A DNA stretch of 23,661 bases from Clostridia bacterium (GTDB lineage Bacteria; Bacillota; Clostridia; Oscillospirales; Acutalibacteraceae), in assembly GCA_900755995.1 (NCBI GenBank), contig CAAEIM010000041.1, forward strand, positions 1 to 23,661, in the 5' to 3' direction. Made by a program: the position numbers and the translations under genes. The notes beneath the pieces were generated by a model, which searched no databases, had not been told where the DNA came from, and worked only from the letters and a program-made list of their open reading frames with translations. How positions within the stretch are numbered: position 1 is the first letter of the stretch; the number at the start of each line of letters is the position of its first letter. Below are positions 20,298-23,661 of the stretch, piece after piece.

Positions 20298-21419
20298 TTA
20301 TATTTGCTGTAAAAACAACTCAATTTGCATAAGTGCTGCACCTAAAGCTGATGCTTCTAATTTAAAAGTGCAATATTTCAAATAACTTGCATCTTGCTCA
20401 AAAGTATTTCTATTTGCAAGAATATCTCTTAGCGGAGCGCCAAATTCCTCTAAAAAAGCACCCACATATCCACCGGCAATTATATCACAATCAAAAGACA
20501 TTCTCAAATTATTGATTGCTATTGCCAAATAATCAAGATATTCTCTCCACACTTTTACGGATAAATCATCACCGTCCCTAAGATTTTCAAAGAACATTGC
20601 AAGATTTCCGTTGGCTTTTTCAGAAAGAATTTTTGCCGAAACATACGAATCAAGACAACCCTTTTTTCCGCAGTAACACTGTCGTCCGTCAGGAACTAAT
20701 GTATTATGACCAAACTCTCCTGCTCTAAGATTATTACCTGAAAACAAATTTCCCGAGTATATAATCGCACCGCCAACAGTATTGCTTAATGAAAGATAAA
20801 TAAGATTATCACTTTCATGTTTTCGCCAAACTTCAGCAAGACCTGCAGCGTTGGCATCGTTTAAAAAGATGCAGGGATACGGGATATACTGACTGAATAT
20901 TGTTGTGTCAATATCATAAATATCAAGTGCGTGTGAAAAAATAATTTTGTCGCCCTTTTCACTGATGATGCCGGGAACAGAAATTCCCACTCCGAATATC
21001 TTGTCGGTTTCTTCATTCTTCAAAAAATCTTCCAACAACTGTCCCAAAGTTCTAAAATAATCCTCGCGTAATAAAAAAGCTCTTTTTTTTCTTGTATATT
21101 TTACTATTATTCCCGATAAATTTACAAGTGTAAAACCAATATGATTTTGAGTAATATCCAATCCAACTGCTAATTTCGCATTAGGTATCGCTGAATAGGC
21201 CTTAGCTTTTCGCCCACCGGTTGATTTATAAGCTCCTACCTCTTGAACAAGACCGAGTGCAACTAATTCTTTAACATTTTGCAATACAGTGGGCCAACTT
21301 AAATTTATTTTTTGTGCCAATTCGGATTGAGATATTTTTTCGCAACTAAGCAAACAACGCAAAGTGTTTATTCTGTTGACACGCTTAACATCCATATTAT
21401 TTATTGAAATAGAGTTCAT
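20298..21419 (-). CDS. ROK-family transcriptional repressor
   Basis: The 373-aa product combines an N-terminal winged helix-turn-helix (about 14-65; SQSELAQKINLSWPTVLQNV) with a ROK sugar-sensing domain. The domain has GLDITQNHIGFTLV, GVGISVPGII, LNDANAAGLAE, GEFGHNTL and the zinc motif CYCGKKGCLDSYV. It resembles XylR/NagC repressors: a sugar or sugar phosphate releases it from DNA. AAAGGA lies 8 nt before the ATG. The gene lies directly upstream of the polyol operon in the same direction but has its own terminator. A perfect palindrome at the operon promoter and half-sites before its own gene suggest it represses both. The inducer is unknown; the pathway suggests a polyol, fructose or a derivative. 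Confidence 0.92.
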   Translation of the reverse strand: MNSISINNMDVKRVNRINTLRCLLSCEKISQSELAQKINLSWPTVLQNVKELVALGLVQEVGAYKSTGGRKAKAYSAIPNAKLAVGLDITQNHIGFTLVNLSGIIVKYTRKKRAFLLREDYFRTLGQLLEDFLKNEETDKIFGVGISVPGIISEKGDKIIFSHALDIYDIDTTIFSQYIPYPCIFLNDANAAGLAEVWRKHESDNLIYLSLSNTVGGAIIYSGNLFSGNNLRAGEFGHNTLVPDGRQCYCGKKGCLDSYVSAKILSEKANGNLAMFFENLRDGDDLSVKVWREYLDYLAIAINNLRMSFDCDIIAGGYVGAFLEEFGAPLRDILANRNTFEQDASYLKYCTFKLEASALGAALMQIELFLQQI

Positions 21420-21436
21420 ATTTTAAATCCTTTTAT

Positions 21437-21469
21437 AAAGTGTTTATTTTAATCTTATAGTAACACTTT
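21437..21469. promoter_or_regulatory. Half-sites of the polyol operator before the ROK gene
   Basis: AAAGTGTT (21437-21444) preceded by TTT-TAT, and AACACTTT (21462-21469), repeat the two arms of the operator at 20134-20152. The left arm of the first site (AATCCTTT) is degenerate. They lie 18-50 bp upstream of the ROK start codon, which suits autoregulation. Confidence 0.6.
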
Positions 21470-21528
21470 TTGGATAGATTTGCAACAACATATAAAAAAT
21501 TTTCAATATCTTAGTAAGAAGGACCGTA

Positions 21529-21792
21529 CTACATAAATTCTTGTAAAATATAGAGCAAACTGCTCTTACCGCCCTGTTCACGATAACGCTGTTCGGTTTC
21601 GATTAGTCCTACTTTTTTCAAATCTTTAATAGCTCTGCGGACGGTGGCAGGCGACAGCTTTATGTCGCCTGCTATTGTGTTTACGGAGGGCCAGCATTCA
21701 CCGTTTTTATCGGCTCGGTCGTAGAGGTAGGTATAGACAGCTACCGCTCTGTGCGGTAAGTCCATTTTATAGAGAAAGGTTAATTTACTCAT
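21529..21792 (-). CDS. Small winged-helix protein downstream of VirD4
   Basis: The 87-aa product is a winged helix-turn-helix of the HTH_36/replication-initiator type. LPHRAVAVYTYLYDRADKNG is followed by CWPSVNTIAGDIKLSPATVR, with the recognition helix in SPATVRRAIKDLKKVGLI, then the wing (REQGGKSSLLYIL). Short proteins of this sequence type accompany coupling-protein genes on Tn1549-like conjugative elements. GGAGGTG lies 7 nt before the ATG, and the gene overlaps the end of the VirD4 gene by 8 bp, so the two are translated together. It probably binds DNA to regulate transfer or replication. The gene ends 110 bp before the ROK gene, where the conjugation block meets the sugar cargo. Confidence 0.85.
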   Translation of the reverse strand: MSKLTFLYKMDLPHRAVAVYTYLYDRADKNGECWPSVNTIAGDIKLSPATVRRAIKDLKKVGLIETEQRYREQGGKSSLLYILQEFM

Positions 21793-23661
21793 TGTCCAGC
21801 ACCTCCTGAGGTGGTCTTTCGGTTTTTATGACTACTTTTCTTTGCTTATCTGTATTCTGTTCAACACTTGAATTTTCGGGTTCATCTGTTGGCTCTTCTT
21901 CCGGTTCATAATCAATAGTATTTTCACTGTAGGCTTGTTCTGCACTCGGAGAGGTTTTAAGGTTTTCATTTTTCTTCTTTTTCTCACCGCTTGCTTCATC
22001 AAAATCCGAATCATTTACTGGCTGTTCAAGATAGTGAGGACAGTATGTTTGGATTATGTTATTGAACAACTCCGAACGATTGGCATAGTAAACTTTACGG
22101 TTGCCGTTTTCCATAACCTCATACTTTTCCTCAAATTCTATGCCCCATTTAAAAAACAATTTCAGCTTGACTTTCATAGGATAAAAGCCTGTTTTCATAA
22201 CAACAAATGTGCCTTTTGGAAGTGACTTTAACTCATCGGGAGTCATCAAAGGTCGCTCAATCATCTGCAAGGATTGTGAGGGGTCATTTTTGCTCCTGCT
22301 CACCGAACCACTCATAACAGTTCGACTGCCAAGTGCTTTTGATAGCACTTCTGCACTTGTACTGTTTGGAGCAAAGCCGCCGAAGATGGTCAACTGCGTG
22401 TTATCTATGATAACATCAGCACCTTCTTTTCCGTAGTTGCGTTCAAGCTGTGCAAAGGATTGGATTATCGGAACTATCTGCAATCGCCTTGAACGGGATG
22501 CAGAAAACATCATCTCTGCCGAATCAATCTTTGGCAATGTTCCGAACTCATCACAGAAGAACACACAGCGGTTTTTCAGCACACCGCCGTTTTCATCTGC
22601 GACTGAAAGTATTTCACGGTAGAGCTGTTGGATAATCAGAGAAACCATAAAGAAAGTGTTGGGATTTTCCTCCGGCATTACAATGAATATTGCACACTTT
22701 TCATTACAGAATTTTTCAGCGTCAATCTCCGTATCAAAGCATAAAAGCTGTTCAAGTTCGGAGTCAAGAAATGAATTCAGCCTTGAAAGTGCTGTACTCA
22801 TAACACTTGACATACTCTGCTCGGCTGTGTTCAGCGCCGCCCCTGCAAACCATTTTGCCTTGTGGTCGTCGGGAAGATAGTCCATTAAAAGCTGAAACTG
22901 ATTTTTGCCTTTCTTATTGGTCGGCGCGAGTAATTCCTGAATGATTTTGAATACCGAAACAATATGCCTTTCTTTGGGTTCGCAGAATTCTGAAACAAGC
23001 AGAATGGTTGCTGTTAAAAGTCCCTCTGCGGCATCATAGAAGTAAGCGTTCTGCCCGAATGAGGCTGAGTCCATTCCCGACAGAATAATTGTTTTGGAAA
23101 TGATTTTTGCATACTTTTCCGCTCTTGCCTTGTAAACAAGCTGTTCGGGTTCGGCTCTGTATAAGTCCATATACTTGTTCACAAGATGCAGGAGATTATT
23201 GCCGTGCGAGCGTGTGGGATTACGCAAGTCTATGACTGAAATTTTGTAGTCGTAATACTTTTCTGCGATTGTTCCATAGTTTCGAACAATGTCGCCCTTA
23301 GTGTCGGTTGATAAAAATGACATACCCGTTGCACAGGCATATTCAATACACGGATAAAGCCAGTAGGCGGTCTTGCCGACACCGGCTGCACCAATCATCA
23401 AAGCATGCACATCTCCTGTATCAACCATTGCAGTTGTTGTGCTGACAGGTTCTTTTTGCGCTATTACTTTTTTATTTTTCTTTTTCCTGAACAGATTTCT
23501 GAATTTTCTGAAAGCATAAAATACTTTGTGAGTAAGGTTAATCAATCTACCTATTGTCCTGCTTTTACAACCGACAACGATTCCCTGTTGTGTTGGTCTG
23601 CTTTTCGGATTTTTTCTCCACTTGTTCGGCTGAAAATTTATGTGTTTGTAGGTTCTTTTTA
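21785..23661 (-). CDS. VirD4/TraG-type coupling protein, cut by right edge
   Basis: This T4SS coupling ATPase brings the relaxase-DNA complex to the conjugation channel at the membrane. It has Walker A GAAGVGKT about 90 residues into the visible part, TDTKGDIVRNYG, Walker B with FFCDEFGTLPKI, and the late motif GGFAPNSTSAEVLSKALG. A charged C-terminal tail (about 60 residues, many Glu, Pro and Asn) follows. The frame could start at TTG 23545, but no good ribosome binding site is present there. It stays open to the window edge for 38 more codons, reading KRTYKHINFQPNKWRKNPKS then RPTQQGIVVG, which fits the region before the ATPase core. The gene therefore continues to the right, where its membrane segments should be. 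It overlaps the winged-helix gene. Confidence 0.93.
   Translation of the reverse strand, partial: KRTYKHINFQPNKWRKNPKSRPTQQGIVVGCKSRTIGRLINLTHKVFYAFRKFRNLFRKKKNKKVIAQKEPVSTTTAMVDTGDVHALMIGAAGVGKTAYWLYPCIEYACATGMSFLSTDTKGDIVRNYGTIAEKYYDYKISVIDLRNPTRSHGNNLLHLVNKYMDLYRAEPEQLVYKARAEKYAKIISKTIILSGMDSASFGQNAYFYDAAEGLLTATILLVSEFCEPKERHIVSVFKIIQELLAPTNKKGKNQFQLLMDYLPDDHKAKWFAGAALNTAEQSMSSVMSTALSRLNSFLDSELEQLLCFDTEIDAEKFCNEKCAIFIVMPEENPNTFFMVSLIIQQLYREILSVADENGGVLKNRCVFFCDEFGTLPKIDSAEMMFSASRSRRLQIVPIIQSFAQLERNYGKEGADVIIDNTQLTIFGGFAPNSTSAEVLSKALGSRTVMSGSVSRSKNDPSQSLQMIERPLMTPDELKSLPKGTFVVMKTGFYPMKVKLKLFFKWGIEFEEKYEVMENGNRKVYYANRSELFNNIIQTYCPHYLEQPVNDSDFDEASGEKKKKNENLKTSPSAEQAYSENTIDYEPEEEPTDEPENSSVEQNTDKQRKVVIKTERPPQEVLDNE

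Noticed and set aside
23543..23545. TTG start for the coupling protein
   Set aside because: The frame remains open to the window edge with family-like sequence, so the gene is partial rather than starting here.
1..23661. CRISPR arrays, tRNA and rRNA genes
   Set aside because: No regularly spaced repeats of CRISPR type and no tRNA cloverleaf or rRNA stretch seen on either strand.

Overview
The window is AT-rich, and almost every gene has a strong GGAGG-type ribosome binding site and TTGACA/TATAAT-type promoters. With the gene content (large serine recombinases, VirD4-type coupling protein, ROK and GPH sugar genes, DUF3789-like and sigma-like small genes) this points to a low-GC Gram-positive gut anaerobe (Clostridia, Ruminococcaceae/Lachnospiraceae-like). 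That assignment is inference. Nearly all of the window looks like integrated mobile DNA, probably a mosaic of at least two elements plus cargo.

Left block (1-5187): a large serine recombinase cut by the left edge, a small resolvase-type serine recombinase in the same operon, two zinc-ribbon proteins encoded in tandem, and a 4Fe-4S HhH-GPD-type DNA glycosylase-like gene. The last is divergent from a small XRE repressor, and a consensus promoter with a perfect dyad lies between them.

Replication block (5188-9866): small hypothetical genes, then a leftward module holding a 54-aa protein, a 24-aa leader ORF coupled by stop/start overlap to a CHC2/TOPRIM primase, and an SF3-like helicase/ATPase. 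Primase and helicase look like one ancestral protein split at a T7 run. A complete promoter-to-terminator unit on the opposite strand (about 8462-8575) predicts an ~80-nt antisense RNA upstream of the primase leader. This recalls plasmid copy-number circuits (R1 copA/tap/repA) and is the most interesting candidate system here. A rightward unknown gene with a C-terminal zinc motif (8940-9866) closes the block.

Integration block (9867-15897): an unannotated promoter/terminator unit (10012-10234), then three overlapping large serine recombinase genes. The middle one has no catalytic domain. They are preceded by two tiny genes (52 aa; 40 aa, DUF3789-like), a GC-richer structured region without a clear gene, and a sigma-70 region-4-like regulator whose ribosome binding site is buried in a near-perfect hairpin.

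Sugar/polyol cargo (16355-21469): a leftward operon of a sorbitol/xylitol-type zinc dehydrogenase, a GPH symporter, a PfkB fructokinase and an HPr-like protein lacking the phosphorylatable histidine. A ROK repressor gene lies upstream, and a perfect AACACTTT-TAT-AAAGTGTT palindrome at the operon promoter, with related half-sites before the ROK gene, suggests its operator. The expected route is polyol uptake, oxidation to fructose, then fructose 6-phosphate.

Right edge (21529-23661): a small winged-helix protein overlapping the end of a VirD4/TraG coupling protein that continues past the window. The cargo thus sits between the conjugation genes and the sigma/recombinase end of what is probably one integrative conjugative element.
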